Assembly: GCA_029204225.1 (NCBI GenBank)
Contig: CM055107.1
Coordinates: 3,977,079 to 4,041,078, forward strand
Direction of reading: 5' to 3'
From: Diphasiastrum complanatum
Lineage: Eukaryota > Streptophyta > Lycopodiopsida > Lycopodiales > Lycopodiaceae
DNA: 64,000 nt
Part shown: positions 48,875 to 60,336 of the stretch, in pieces
Position numbering within the stretch: the stretch's first letter is position 1
Layout: each line of letters begins with the position of its first letter
Program-made: the position numbers and the translations under genes
The notes under the pieces: model-generated
What the model was told of the DNA's origin: nothing
Databases searched by the model: none
What the model saw: only the letters and a program-made list of their open reading frames with translations

Positions 48875-49613
48875 CTATTCCATCATCGATTCATTGAACA
48901 AGCTCGTAGAGGCTGAGGTTGATGCAATTGAAGGAGTTGAAGCATGAAGAGATGTAGTTCCTGGTGTAGAATCATCATCTGATCCTTCATCTTCTTCTCT
49001 CATTGCATCTTCCATAGCTTCGTGCAATGTGGCATATTGCTCCTGTCTTTTCAGGTCTTGTATGATGCTTCTAGGTAGTCCTGCTAGGAACCACATAATG
49101 ACCGCATGATCAGGAGTAAGCTCTGCATTATACTCGGATCTCAGGTGTTTGATCTGTTTGATGTTGTATCTAACCCTTTCTCTTTTTGCCATCTTGATTT
49201 TGCTAAGCAAGAGGAACGGGTCTTCAAGAAACTTCCGCGGCTTAAATCTGGTGATTAAAGCTGCTTTTACCACTTCCCAATCTGTTCGTTCTTGTGTCGT
49301 CTGATTGAAAAACCAATCTAAAAGCCGCTCCTGTCAAGGACATTGGAAACAGCTTCAGTTTTTCTGCCGAGGTGGTTTCACCATAGATCTCGCATGCTTG
49401 CCCATAGATTTGCAAGAATCTTATAGGATCTGTGGATCCATCAAATTTGGGCAATTACAATATGGGAGATCTTCTGATTGCTTGTAGAGGTACCGCTGGC
49501 ATAGGAATATTTTGATCCATTGGATTTGGCTGATTTGGTCGGATCTCTTCCGCTGCTGCTTGATGTAGCTCTGGATTCTCTGTAGGTAGTATTCTACCAG
49601 ATCTCAATCTCAT
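48875..49613 (-). pseudogene. Tat-type gypsy gag
   Basis: The probable start codon at 49613 gives a basic N-terminus ('MRLRSGRILPTENPELHQ'), a common start in this clade. A stop near 49455 is followed by 'PKFDGSTDPIRFLQIYGQAC' and 'MSLTGAAFRLVFQ'. A frame change near 49310 leads to the gag core frame 49273-48875 ('KAALITRFKPRKFLEDPFLL', 'MWFLAGLPRSIIQDLKRQEQ'). It ends with an acidic tail and a Ser/Thr-rich stretch. Two breaks in about 740 bp. Confidence 0.85.
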
Positions 49614-50559
49614 TCACTATGCAGATTTGATACAATGTGAAGGTACATGGCAACAGTGGATCTAAGTGGATCTTGTTCGGGTGTTGATCAGTGGTTGATG
49701 ATTTGAAAGGATGAAAGGAACACGAATAACTAACAACTTTTATAGGATGACAATTGAAATGGTTATTGAGAGATGAGTGTATGGTGGCACATATTTGAAT
49801 GGAGTTGATCACACACACAAAAAAATGGATGTTGTAACGGCGCAGTTGGCAACAATGGTGAGTGATAGATGGCCTCGATGGTACTGGGTCGGGTGGGGTC
49901 CGGGGCCTCCCCGCTGGCCCCAGCGCAGGGGGCTGGGGGACTGCGCTGGCCCCCAGCACTAAACGGTATGACTTGTATAAGATCGAACAAGTATTTCGCG
50001 CGTCAAGTCACTAGTAGTTTCAATAATTTTTTTGGATTTTCTTAACAGAAACCTTCGCCTGACTGATATATGTCTTATCACAGTGTATTACCACTTTACG
50101 GAGCTCGACGAAGGTTCTTGTTGGCGAAGGATGGTTCAGCGAAGGTTCTGGAAACAATTTGGACACGATTTGGACAGGGAACCTTCGCCACTATCCTTAT
50201 GATGGAGACTAACCTTCGTCAAGCTGCTGCGAAGTACAGATTGATGATCAAAGGGCTGGAGAAGATTAGGCAAAGATTATCATGGCGAAAAATAGTCTGG
50301 CGAAGGTTCAGAAGGCAATTTGGCAATTTTAGCATTCAAGCATCAAATTGGTTCACATGGCCAGTTGTGCTCGTTAATTATAATATACCTCCATGACTGT
50401 GAATATAAAAACAGGACACTTCTTATTAGATCTATTAATTCCAAGAAAGTACACAAGAAGAAGGGGAGTGCTGGAGAATGACGAACCTTTGGAGCCTTTA
50501 CCTTAAAATGCACTCGTGAATGGAAATCAAAATAGTGATAAGTGGGGTGTGCTTCTTTG
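49614..50559. other. Leader/LTR-like DNA with a repeated GCGAAGGTTC motif
   Basis: This lies upstream of the minus-strand gag and may hold its leader and 5' LTR, though no clean LTR ends or primer site were found. A GC-rich stem-forming block is at 49895-49960 ('CCCAGCGCAGG', 'CTGCGCTGG'). Between 50047 and 50310 the motif CGAAGGTTC or its complement occurs about eight times in both orientations. Confidence 0.45.
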
Positions 50560-50960
50560 TGCACCCTAAATTGAAATGTGTTTCTTTTGAAGGGTTAGGA
50601 TTTCAATCCTCCCTTCCTTGACGTAGCCAATAGAAACAAAGGGATAAGGGCATCCCCAAGAATAAAAAGACACCTCTTGTACATCATTTTGCATGCTAAT
50701 TGAGAGAAGGAGACTACCATTTTGAGTACTCAAGCATCCTCATGTGCTATTGCTCTTGTGTCTAATGCTTTTTGCTTTGAAGCTTTCTATTTTCCTATGC
50801 TTGCTATTTCATTGTTTATGCTACTTTAAGTTTTTCCATTAGATTCAAGCAATAGCTAATGAGCAACCTCCCTCTAACATCTCTCTCTTTCCCCCTTTTA
50901 CCTCTACTATGGATATTGTGCATAGGAAGTGTTAGTTTGGGGGTTAGTGTTAGTTTGTCG
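50560..50960 (+). repeat. LTR-like segment
   Basis: Phrases such as 'AGACTACCATTTTGAGTAC' and 'AAGAATAAAAAGACACCTCTTG' parallel DNA at 34120-34230 in the same order. Ends are unresolved. It is followed by about 900 bp of non-coding DNA that may be a leader, then an RT fragment on the same strand. Confidence 0.35.
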
Positions 50961-51870
50961 TGTTAGAAGGCACCTAAAATAAACAACTAAATCTAGTTAG
51001 AGATCTATCCTAGTGGAACTAACCCTTTGATAGGTGGAGGATGACTCACACTATTTCTATGTCCCTACAAGTGGCATTGTTTCCAAAGATAGCTACTACT
51101 AACTAGTTTAGTTAATGTTTTAGTTGTTTTAGTCTATTTTTTTTGAGTTTTAGGTGTTTTGGATAGTTTAGAGTTGATTTTGCTTGTTTTTGTGTGTTGA
51201 TCTGTTCGAAGCTAGCAGAGGTAGTGTTTGGAGGTAGTGGAGACCTAAGACAGCCTCTAAGGGCTTGGCACATCATCACGAATACCAAAAAATCTCAAAA
51301 CACCAAGAATTTTATAATTTTGGAGGGAAAAAGTGAGCCAAAAACCATCAGGTTTTTATTTCTCACAATTCACTGGATAAGAACTCTTGCATGACTAGCA
51401 GTAGCCTAAGGACAATATCCTAGTCCTGCATAGAAGCCTGCAAGAGTAACCTCCCAACAGATTTCTAGAAAAGTGAAAAAAATCCATAAAAATTCAAAAA
51501 AATCCTTGTAAAAACAAAAAAAAAATTCAAAAATGTTCAGTAACCCTCGTTTGACCTCCTCTACCTAGATCTCACTGAGACAAGCTCACAGACGAGTCTA
51601 CGAGAGTTACTTTTTAGTGGAAGACCTGCTACGAGAGTTCCCAAGGTCCAAAAGAGCCACAATCCAGTCATGACGACGAGTCCACAAGAGTTCATCTTGT
51701 TCTAGTGAACTGTAAGAGAGTTCCAAGTGCTAGAAAATCTGAAAAATCCTCAGAATCAGAGAATCTTCGCACAAGTACCTCTCGCATAATGGTTTAATGA
51801 GTTCATAAAGTCATTTTCCATAAAGTATCAAGTTTGCAAGAGTGGTATACCACCAACCATAGTCCAATAT
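50961..51870. other. No gene recognised
   Basis: Possible leader of a gypsy element. It holds repeated phrases about 'ACGAGAGTT' and 'ACAAGAGTTC' between 51590 and 51730. No coding signature is seen. Confidence 0.35.
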
Positions 51871-51879
51871 ACCATACCC

Positions 51880-52330
51880 TTGGTGGACGAGACAATTCCC
51901 AAGGTGAGCTGTTACTATCGTTGCAATCCCAATTATACAGAATTGATCAAACAGAAATTGCAGAAGCTATTCAACATCAATTTCATTTATGAAATCAAGC
52001 ATACAAAATGGGTATCGTCGATAGTCATAGTCCCCAAAAAAAACGGCAAAATGTGAATCTGAAGGCGCTAAATGCGATCACCAAGAAGGATCACTTTCCA
52101 CTACCTTTCATAGAGAGTGTCCTAGATCGAGTAGTAGGAGTAGAAGCCTATAGTTTCTTGGATGGCTTCAATGGCTACAATCAAGTAAAGATCGTGCCAG
52201 AAGATTAACACAAGACAACATTCGCCACTGAATGGGGAACTTATGCCTATAAGGTGATGCCATTCAGTCTTTGCAATGCCCCCAGTACCTTCCCGAGAGT
52301 CATGTAGGCAGCATTCAAGTTAACTTACTA
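51880..52330 (+). pseudogene. Tat/Athila-type RT fragment
   Basis: It includes 'NLKALNAITKKDHFPLPFIE', 'AYSFLDGFNGYNQVKIVPED' and, after a stop near 52206, 'GTYAYKVMPFSLCNAPSTF'. These match the same region of the minus-strand element at 45600-46000 almost residue for residue, but on the plus strand. Stops near 51975 and 52205 and the cut at about 52320 leave only the RT fingers and palm entry. Confidence 0.88.
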
Positions 52331-53187
52331 TACTATGCAACTACTTGACAATGACAACCGTCACCACAATCTACTCCAAACAACACAACAACTCCACGTC
52401 ATCTTTTTGTACACTCATCTAACACTAAGACATGCTCACAGCCTCTGCTGATAGGCAGAACACAAGCACACAGTTGTAAACAAGAGAAGTAAACGAAGCA
52501 AAGAAGAGTAGACAGATTCTAGAGTGTGAAATCTACCAACATTTGGCCCGTTGCCGCTTGGCTTCACACACATCATCTTCACACCAATCCTACTGTAGCT
52601 GTAACACGCTCAGATCTCTGCAAATGTGTTCTGTATCTACCAACCATTTTGAGTATGCAAATCCTCTATAGCCTCTGACATCATGTGTCCCAAGTTCTTG
52701 ATCCAAACAACCGTATAAACAAGAAGACACACGAACATCTAATCCATAGATTCTTGTAACCAAAGGAACAATGGGTTCCACGCCACCATTGACCACATGA
52801 ACAGTCTTACACCCATTGGCAACCATCGCTGCAGCTCAGTCAGCCATTGCACACATTGACTGCACGTATCTTGATGAGAACCGCTTCACCAGTCGTCAAC
52901 ATCATCATCTGTCCGCCGCACCAGTTTCACTCCATCCCTTCCAGAACAGCTTCACGTTTTCACCACTCTTCCTTAGTAACACACCTTCAAGAACTCCATA
53001 TCCATACCTGCCAGAACCGCACGCAGTCTTCTTCCTCCCCGCACTCACCAAGCGCTCCTTCACATCGCATCCCCTTCCCCCGCGCCTCATGCAGTCTCCA
53101 TCACCATTTGCACACAACCCCTGCCTCACACTACTCTCTCTAACCGATTCTGCCACACCGACCTTCACGCTCCATTCCCTTCAGCTC
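52331..53187. other. No gene recognised
   Basis: C-rich DNA. Overlapping plus-strand frames (52816-53199 and 52847-53143) and a minus-strand one cover the same bases without a family signature. Confidence 0.4.
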
Positions 53188-54060
53188 TCGACCGAATAGC
53201 TCCCATCCCAACTCGACCGAATACATTCTCGTAACGCGAAATCACTTTTTAGATTTTTAGAAACGGAATGGTGATGCCTCACACAAAGTAATATGTGGGG
53301 CAAACTTTTTTTTTACAAAAAATTTACGTTTTTTACATGCACCTTTCGCCCGGAAGGTGAGTTTAAAAAAAAATTATGTAAAAAAAAAAAGAAAAAAAAA
53401 ACGTAAAAACGAAATTCACGGAAGGGAAGGGCCGGCTCCTCAGCCCTTTCGCCCGCGGAAGATCGTGAGCCCTCGGGCCTCCGCCCTCGGACGCACACTC
53501 TTCCGGGGCGGAAGGGCCTCAGAGAAGGACCTCCCCCCCCCCCATCTCGACCGAATACATTCTCCTCACATTTCGACCGAACAGCTCCCATCCCAACTCG
53601 ACCGAATACATTCTCCTCACAACTCAACCGAATACATTCTCCTCACATTTCGACCGAATAGCTCCCAACCCAACTCGACCGAACACATTCTCCTCACATT
53701 TCGATCGAACAGCTCCCATCCCAACTCGACCGGATACATTCTCCTCACAACTCGACCGAATACATTCTCCTCACATCTCGACCAAACAGCTCCTATCCCA
53801 ACTCGACCGAATAGTTCCCATCTCATCTCCACCGATTACCTTTCCAAGCATTCTCGACCGACGAACCCTTCTCCACATCTTGACCGAATGATCCAGTTCT
53901 CCAATCTCGACCGACGGATCCTCTCCACATCTCGACCGCCGACGACCATCCTTCAAATCTTGACCGAATAGGCCTGACTTCATGACAGCTGAAAAAATCT
54001 CGATCAGGTCCTACAAAAAACTCTCGACCGGACAGTCCCTACTCAAATCTTGACCGGACC
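53188..54060. repeat. CTCGACCGAATA minisatellite, interrupted
   Basis: Degenerate units built on 'CTCGACCGAATACATTCTCC' and 'CTCGACCGAACAGCTCCCAT' run from 53188 to 53231 and again from 53547 to about 53830. More diverged units follow to 54060. An insertion separates the two parts. Spurious open frames on both strands follow the repeat. Confidence 0.85.
53232..53546. mobile_element. Insertion of a GC-rich repeat into the minisatellite
   Basis: The array stops after 'ACATTCTC' at 53231 and resumes with 'ATCTCGACCGAATACATTCT' at 53547. The intervening 315 bp have A/T runs and then GC-rich blocks with 'TTTACATGCACCTTTCGCCC', and end in a run of C. They resemble 12250-12630. No target duplication is evident, so the mode of insertion is unknown. 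Confidence 0.5.
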
Positions 54061-54678
54061 AACTTATTTTTTAGAGCCTTCGTTATTTTTTTGATACTTC
54101 ATTAATTTTTTAGATACTTCATTTATTTTTCGACCCTTCGCTAGATTTTTTATTCTTTGAAATTTTTTATCCATTAATTTTTTTTCGATCCATCCATTTT
54201 TTTTCGAAACTCAATTTTTCGATACTCCAATTTTTAAGTCATAAAGTTTTCAAGTTATCAGTTTTTCGAGTCCCCCATTTTTTGAGTTATCAGTTTTTCC
54301 AATTCCCCATTTTTTGAGTTATCAGTTTTTCGAGTCGCCAATTTTTCAAGTCACCTCTTTTTCAAGTCACCACATTTTCTCCGATCCACTTCACTTTTCC
54401 GAACCACTCTCAGTCTTCAACCCCAGTCCAATTTTTCGACCCCAGTTTAAAATCAAAAAGAAAAAACCTAGCTTACCTATTACGCAACTCCCTAGCACAC
54501 ACATTACACAACCACCTAGCTTACCCACTAACCAAACCCTTCGCACTCCCATTACCCAAACCACTAACACACCCAATACACAATAGCTAACTGACATATT
54601 ACACAGATCCAAACCATACCAACTAACCAGATTTCAAACCAACCAAAAAAAACAAAACAAAAAACAAGATACTACCCA
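54061..54678 (+). other. T/C-rich leader-like DNA before gag
   Basis: Runs of 'GAGTTATCAGTTTTTCGAGTC' repeat from 54235 to 54365, followed by ACC/CCA-rich DNA. The gag relic starts directly after, so this may be the element's leader. No primer-binding site was recognised. Confidence 0.35.
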
Positions 54679-55700
54679 ATGGAACACCATATTGATCCCG
54701 ATACCGCCGACGATTACACACCCGAAATGGTGTCACCTACATCTGATGAAATCCGACGTCATAGGTCCTCTCGAATGAAATCACAAGTACACGAACCATC
54801 GAAAAACCCATTCGAGTGGCGAGAACCTCATAGAGCCGAGTCTTCACAAGCCAGAGCCCATTTTTATGGTGTTGAACCCTTCACAGGCCAAAGCCCACCT
54901 TAATGGCATTTTTGCTACCCACGGTGCTCATCATGAGAAAAGAACCCCAAAACTGGATCTACCAAAGTTTGATGGTAGTTCAGACCCTCAATGATTCTTG
55001 CAAATCTTTGAGAATGCGTGCGATGTGTATGGCAAAAAATCTCTCGATGCTATGGTCCAACTATTTTCTATGACCATGCTCAATAAAGCACGTGACTGGT
55101 TTTTTACCCTCGATCGTGATGATAAGACTAATTGGTCTATATTGAAAGAGTCTCTTATCAAACGTTTTAAGCCCTTTCGTTTGATAGAGAGTCCTTTGTC
55201 AAATTGAGTAACGTCTAGATGGGAAAAGACGATCGCGTACGAGACTATATTGAGCGTTTCAAGCGCTTAAAAAGTGAAGTACAAGACCAGCCCACCGAAC
55301 AGATACTCATCATTTGATTTTTGGTCAGACCTCCAAGCTGGATCAGATGCGAGTTTAAATCCAATGACGAATATACGAGCCTCAAGATAGCTATGTCTGA
55401 TGTCATCCAGGAGGAAGATGGAGGATCAGAAGTTGATGAATCCAGGAAAAGGAAAGCACCCCATGCTGCTGTCCATGAGTCGAAGCAGATCGATGATACC
55501 CGAGATCAGCTTTGGAAATCACAGTTGGAGTTGCTTAATCAGCAACATCAATTGCAAAGGGAGAAACTCACCAATGAGTTTCAAACTACTCTAAAATCTA
55601 TCCAACGCAGTATGCCTCATCAACTACACAAGCCCAGGTACCCTATAGACAAAAACCCATCTATTGTCCACACTGCCGCGAGCTACACATCCTGCTGATG
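54679..55700 (+). pseudogene. Gypsy gag relic
   Basis: Frame 54679-54903 begins with ATG and is acidic. After stops it continues with 'LDLPKFDGSSDPQ', 'FLQIFENACDVYGKKSLDAM' and 'KARDWFFTLDRDDKTNWSIL'. Then come 'KESLIKRFKPFRLIESP', 'DDRVRDYIERFKRLKSEVQD', and a charged Gln-rich region that looks coiled ('LELLNQQHQLQREKLTNEFQ', 55530-55590). This is the retrotransposon gag domain, related to but distinct from the gag at 48875-49613. Stops near 54901, 54990, 55205 and 55316 disable it. Confidence 0.85.
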
Positions 55701-56192
55701 CTTGCCTTTCATATCAGCATATCCAAGCACATGCCATCCAACGATATGAAGAACAACCATGTCATGGATGATGAACTACTTAGAACCTACCAAACTTGGA
55801 GTCAACCACAAATAGATTGTAGAGTGACCTCTCAGGGTGACGTGACTAGAACGGAAGGAGAGAAGCCCCCGATAAACTTGGCAGAAACACTCATAGAAAA
55901 AAAATGGCTGAGAGTAACCCAAGATAGGGTACAGACAGACATCTCTAATGAAGAGTGTGAGGGAGCAAGTAAGCGGCTGGTAGACTCCAAAGACATCGAA
56001 CCTAGAGACAAATCATCCTCAATAGCTACTGTTGGAATAGAAGAACCTATACCCTTGATTGGAAGCCGTATAGATGAAGAAACAACTCCCTCAGAAGTTA
56101 GTATGAGACCATTCCCCTTGGAATTGAGACAAACCAAAGGGATTATACTTCGAAGAAAATCAGTCAAAACTCAATATTTCTTAGGGATTTGA
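55698..56192 (+). pseudogene. Unrecognised open frame after gag
   Basis: A 164-codon frame overlaps the end of the gag relic by one base or so. It is charged and Ile/Thr-rich ('NLAETLIEKKWLRVTQDRVQ', 'ISNEECEGASKRLVDSKDIE') with no Cys knuckle or protease motif. A further frame at 56220-56490 ends in the CT repeat. These may be remnants of the region between gag and protease. Function unknown. Confidence 0.35.
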
Positions 56193-56492
56193 TAATGCAA
56201 TCTTGCAAAGAAGGTAGCTTTGAGTGACAAGTCAGGATCTACAAACATACAAAGTCATAGACATCAGATGCAAGAGGTTGGGTTAGTCAATCGTGGAATT
56301 TTAAACAAAAAGACTGAATATTCACAGATTGAAAAGCTTAAACGACCTCCTCAGGATAGACGAGACAAGACCCATGACAAAAGACCCCTGCAACACTCTA
56401 TAGGATCACTAATCCCCGAGGGGACTAGGGCGAGAGTACTGACGATAACCCAGAGCGAGTTACAGACAGACCCACCTAGAAAAGACATACAC

Positions 56493-56494
<2 letters not shown>

Positions 56495-56554
<60 letters not shown>
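56495..56554. repeat. (CT)n microsatellite, 60 bp
   Basis: An uninterrupted CT run. Confidence 0.97.
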
Positions 56555-56557
<3 letters not shown>

Positions 56558-56720
56558 CACTTAACAATATCTATTCAAACACTTAACACTTAACAATACC
56601 ATCAAACACTATCTATTCAAACACCTAACACTTAACAACATCTATTTAAACACTTAACACTATCTATTCAAACACTTAGCACTTAACACTTAACACTATT
56701 TATTCAAACACTTATCTTTC
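56555..56720. repeat. AACACTTAACA minisatellite
   Basis: Short units based on 'CAAACACTTAACA' and 'CTATCTATTCAAACAC' repeat many times. The phrase is the complement of 'GATAGTGTTTGA' seen in spacer B at 43330, and both lie beside GA/CT arrays. Confidence 0.85.
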
Positions 56721-56969
56721 CTCTCTTCACTTTCTTTCACAAAAACAAACAAAACAAACTTTATCTTTCAAACAAAAAGCAAAACAAAAACTTCAAAAGC
56801 TTTTAAATCTTCAAGCATCAACCTCAAAGCATCAGCACCAACCTCAAAGCATCAAAAGCATGAACTGATCTTCAAGAATCTCAATAATCGCTCCAAAGAC
56901 GCCTTCAATTGCTCCAACCTGCACAAAACAAAGTGAGGAAGAAGACGCTAGATCGCACGAATTTGGAAA

Positions 56970-57485
56970 TATGAAACAGACATTGGATTCCGACATCCTT
57001 CAAACGCGTCAGAATCTGACGTCCGTGTTGGTTCAGGTCCAGACGCCAAACGACGTGAATAGGCTTTTGGATTGTTGACGTGGACGTCGGAATCCGATGT
57101 CCATGTCGGATGACACATAAATATTTTTTAAAGAAAAAAATGCCACACCATATCCACGTTGAGATGTTGGATTCCGACGTGCACTTTAAAAATTGGTTGC
57201 CGCCACAATTTCCCGATCACCAAACTCCGATTTTGGGATTTTTTGCCATGATGTCGGATTCCGACGTGTCGAATTGTGACAGATTATAAAATTTTCGAAA
57301 ATATGTCGGACGCCCATGTCGGAATCCGCGCGATATGTTATTGTGTTTGTAATATATTGATTGACATTATCAATATATTACTGCAATTGATCACAATATT
57401 GTTACTAGTTTTCATATGTGTAATATTGAACCAAGAAATGCAATGTCGGAATCCGAAATATGGGCAATGTTGGATTCCAAGATGT
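56970..57485. repeat. Dispersed near-palindrome TCGGATTCCGA cluster
   Basis: Variants of ATGTCGGAATCCGACGT or its complement occur about eight times, for example near 56983, 57080, 57168, 57255, 57325, 57445 and 57470. They are spaced irregularly in otherwise AT-rich DNA. The unit is a near-perfect inverted repeat. No open frame explains it. Confidence 0.65.
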
Positions 57486-58896
57486 GCAACGTAATAACTA
57501 ACTAGGAATTTTGAAACTATGTGCAATGTCGATTTTTCACCCTTCGACCTAGTCTTGCCCTTTCATGTACTCCTTGCCATGTGTCTAGGTTTTGTGGACC
57601 TCTTTTTCTTTTGTACCTTCATCCTTTTCTCCCCTCATGATAGTCACCTTTTACACTTTTCCCTTCTATGATGGTTACAATACTTCCCACTGAACTCTTG
57701 ACATATTGCAAAAAAAGTGGATTTTATCACTGATTGCCAGTGATTGTCAACCTCTCACTTTTTGACACCTGGCTAGCTTAAGCACATGTCTATTAGTGAA
57801 GGTCCCTGAAGGGCTAGCAAGGTCATTATGGCCAGTCATTCCAATACTTATCCAATAGGTTCTTACCACTTCTCCAAAAAATGAAGTTTCTGTTGCAATT
57901 CTTCAATTTCTCTTTGAAAAGCATGTCAATGCTAAGGTTGAGGGGGAACTTTTGGCTTATATTGTGATTTTCATTTTTTGGTCTTTCTAGCCGATAATTG
58001 TCGTTACACCTCTATTTCTTGATTATCTGCACTGTAATTCCTGATAATCACTTCCTTTCTCCCAGTATTTTGACCGTTACGTACTGTTGTGTCGATTCAT
58101 CTCGATCTTTTGCTGCTGGTAGCTCAATTAGTGCAATTTCCAAGTTGTTGATTTTTCTCGTATGACAAACTAGAGCAATCCCCGACCAAAAACTGACCGT
58201 CCTTGAAAAGCAAAGAGGTTTTCTCATTAGCAAAAATATTTTTCAGTACATCAAAATGGTGCTCGACAATGCCGACATTTTTAAAGTTTGAGCCAATTCT
58301 AAGGCCTTAAAACTTCTATTAGCCCCATTTAAACGGGCTGGGACCTATTTCTATATAAATCGTCATTTTTTTCGCATGACTTACAAAAAAGCGACACTTG
58401 TCAAATTTTTAGACGGTGCTTCAAATCTACTCAAAGGCCCATTTTACGGTCACAAAATTTTTTCTAGCCACTTTAAGGGCAGGTCGGGACCCTTCTTATT
58501 GGCATTTGTGCCACTTTCTATATAATTTTGCCGGTTGTACATAATAGCTTTTTATAGCTTCTATGAACATTTTTGCCCATAGTAGCCCAATTTTTGGCTA
58601 CAAAACTTTGGCTAACAAGAGGGCTTGTTATCGGGCGTAGACGGTCACCACAAGCTATTGTGTTGCTTTGTAGTGAGGTAAGGTAATGGTGACCCATTTT
58701 GGCGGCTATAGCAAGCCCGTTCACGCTGCTATTGGCCATTATTGGCATTAATAGATAAATATTTCAGGAGTAGGTAGTCATAGTGGTATCACTTTGAGGT
58801 GAAGAAATGAAGTCGGATGAGGGGTGGCCGGGTGAGCAGGTGAACATGGAAAGAGCCCCTAAAAGGGCATGGAAGTCACATGGCCTAATCTTTAAG
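57486..58896. other. No gene recognised
   Basis: No protein-family signal on either strand. The last part (58740-58990) is likely the promoter and 5' UTR of the eL41 gene. Confidence 0.45.
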
Positions 58897-58906
58897 AACC
58901 CTAAAA
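58897..58906 (+). promoter_or_regulatory. Telo-box-like element upstream of eL41
   Basis: AACCCTAAAA matches the core of the plant telo-box (AAACCCTAA) common in ribosomal protein promoters. A second GCCCTAAAT lies near 58948. Both are within about 140 bp of the eL41 start codon. Function is inferred from family knowledge. Confidence 0.45.
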
Positions 58907-59037
58907 TAGGGAACCCCGGCCTCATGTTCTTATTTCACTGCGGCTTGCCCTAAATTATTTCAGTTTTTATTTTGCTTGTGTTTCTGCTGCAGGCGATCGA
59001 TTAATCTTACGCTGGATCTGTGTTGTGATCCATCATC

Positions 59038-59424
59038 ATGAGGGCGAAGGTATGATTTGCTTTTCCTATCTCTTGAAGGCATTGCGATCTGCGTCTGGAT
59101 CGTAATATTTCTCCATGTGTGCTTGTTGGGTTTGTTTTCCTGCTCAAAAATTTGTGTGGTTCGAAGGATTTGCCTTCGCTGCCGTGGTGTTTTTGGAGAT
59201 GGATCGTTTAAGGTTTCGCCATATCTTTGGATGAGGTTATCGCTTACGTGATTGAGGGCTATTTCTTTGGATGAGGGTATTTCTTATGTGATTGATGGCT
59301 ATCTTTTTGGATGAGCTTATTTTCTAGCATTTGAGGTTTTGTATTGTGAACATTGCAGTGGAAGAAAAAGCGTATGCGCAGGCTGAAAAGAAAGCGCAGG
59401 AAGATGCGTCAGAGATCTAAATAG
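59038..59424 (+). CDS. RPL41: 60S ribosomal protein eL41 (25 residues, two exons)
   Basis: Exon 1 (59038-59049) reads M-R-A-K and is followed by GTATGA. Exon 2 (59359-59424) follows TTGCAG and begins W-K-K-K-R-M-R-R-L-K-R-K-R and ends R-Q-R-S-K-stop. The joined frame of 25 codons has the invariant size and composition of eL41, a single basic helix in the large subunit at the subunit interface. It also has the intron position known for plants, after the fourth codon. The reading frame is intact and the intron has GT-AG ends, so this is a live-looking gene rather than a retrocopy. A telo-box-like element lies upstream and an AATAAA at 59850-59855 is a candidate poly(A) signal. A CTGCAG just before 58993 could be the acceptor of a 5' UTR intron. 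The frame is too short to appear in an ordinary ORF scan. Confidence 0.95.
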
Positions 59425-60096
59425 ATAATCTGGACTTACCAGCCACGAGATTAAACTTGATAAGTTGTTGCGAGATGTTAAGCTTTTGTCAAGAGATTCA
59501 AAGCTTGGTTTTAGATAGGCAATCCGTTAAGCGCTTCATTAGTGGTTATAGTTTGAGGTCTTATATCAGACTTTTATGTTGTCAGCAGTGAAATACTAAA
59601 CGCTGAAGAGCTCTTATCATACTGGATTCCGAACGTTTGTTTTCATGTAATGTGAGTGAAAGTTGCTGTCTCTCTCCTACAGATGGTGTAGTTTGATTTT
59701 CAAATCCAGGAAGCAGAGTAGGCTATCCCATTTATTTGCGAACTATAAGCTGGTCTAGCAAATGTTTTTCTCGTAGTATATCAAATTGTAATCTTGAACA
59801 TGATTCGTCCTGATGCTCAGTAACTTATGGATATTCGGTTTCCTTCATAAATAAAATGTGAGCTTGGCAGTATTTCTGTCAGTGGACTCTCTAGAATGTT
59901 TTACAGTGCTATCTGTAGGATTTTCTGTACATTATCGAAATTGCATAGGTTCAGCTGTATATTGAATAATTTGCCTCACTCTGCATTCATGCTCTCAAGA
60001 TGTTTTACCCTTGTAAAGGAAAATGCTAAGCCATTCATGTGAGTAACATTGAAATGGCTTATTAGCAATATCTTCTAAACTTACGATTATGAATTA
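59425..60096. other. 3' UTR of eL41 and spacer
   Basis: This contains the candidate poly(A) signal AATAAA at 59850. No coding signal is seen. Confidence 0.4.
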
Positions 60097-60228
60097 GGTA
60101 GCCGGCGTGAGCAGGCCCGCTACCCTGTGTAGCAGGCAGCCTTCACGCATTGAGCCGCTCTGCGGCGAGGTGCGTTGAAGGTTGCTTTTACATGGTAGCA
60201 GTCCTGCGCACGGCCTGCTACCGGGCAG
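60097..60228. repeat. Compact GC-rich fold-back element
   Basis: In AT-rich surroundings a 130-bp GC-rich island holds nested inverted repeats. GGTAGC...GCTACC occurs at both ends (60097-60124 and 60195-60223). GTAGCAGGC pairs with GCCTGCTAC. CCTTCACGCA pairs with TGCGTTGAAGG around the centre. The flanks AATTA and TAATT suggest a possible short target duplication. It may be a small MITE-like element or a structured RNA; no transposase or RNA family is recognised. Confidence 0.5.
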
Positions 60229-60336
60229 TAATTTGAAGGCCAATTGAATATGGCTCTGAACATCTGTGTTCAGAGCCTATGAACATTCAACACCTGTCTG
60301 CTATCACTCCTCATGCCAATTACGGATGGATTTTAT

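Noticed and set aside
52816-53199. 127-codon plus-strand frame and overlapping frames
   Set aside because: Composition is Pro/Ser/His-rich over C-rich DNA and the frames overlap on both strands; no motif.
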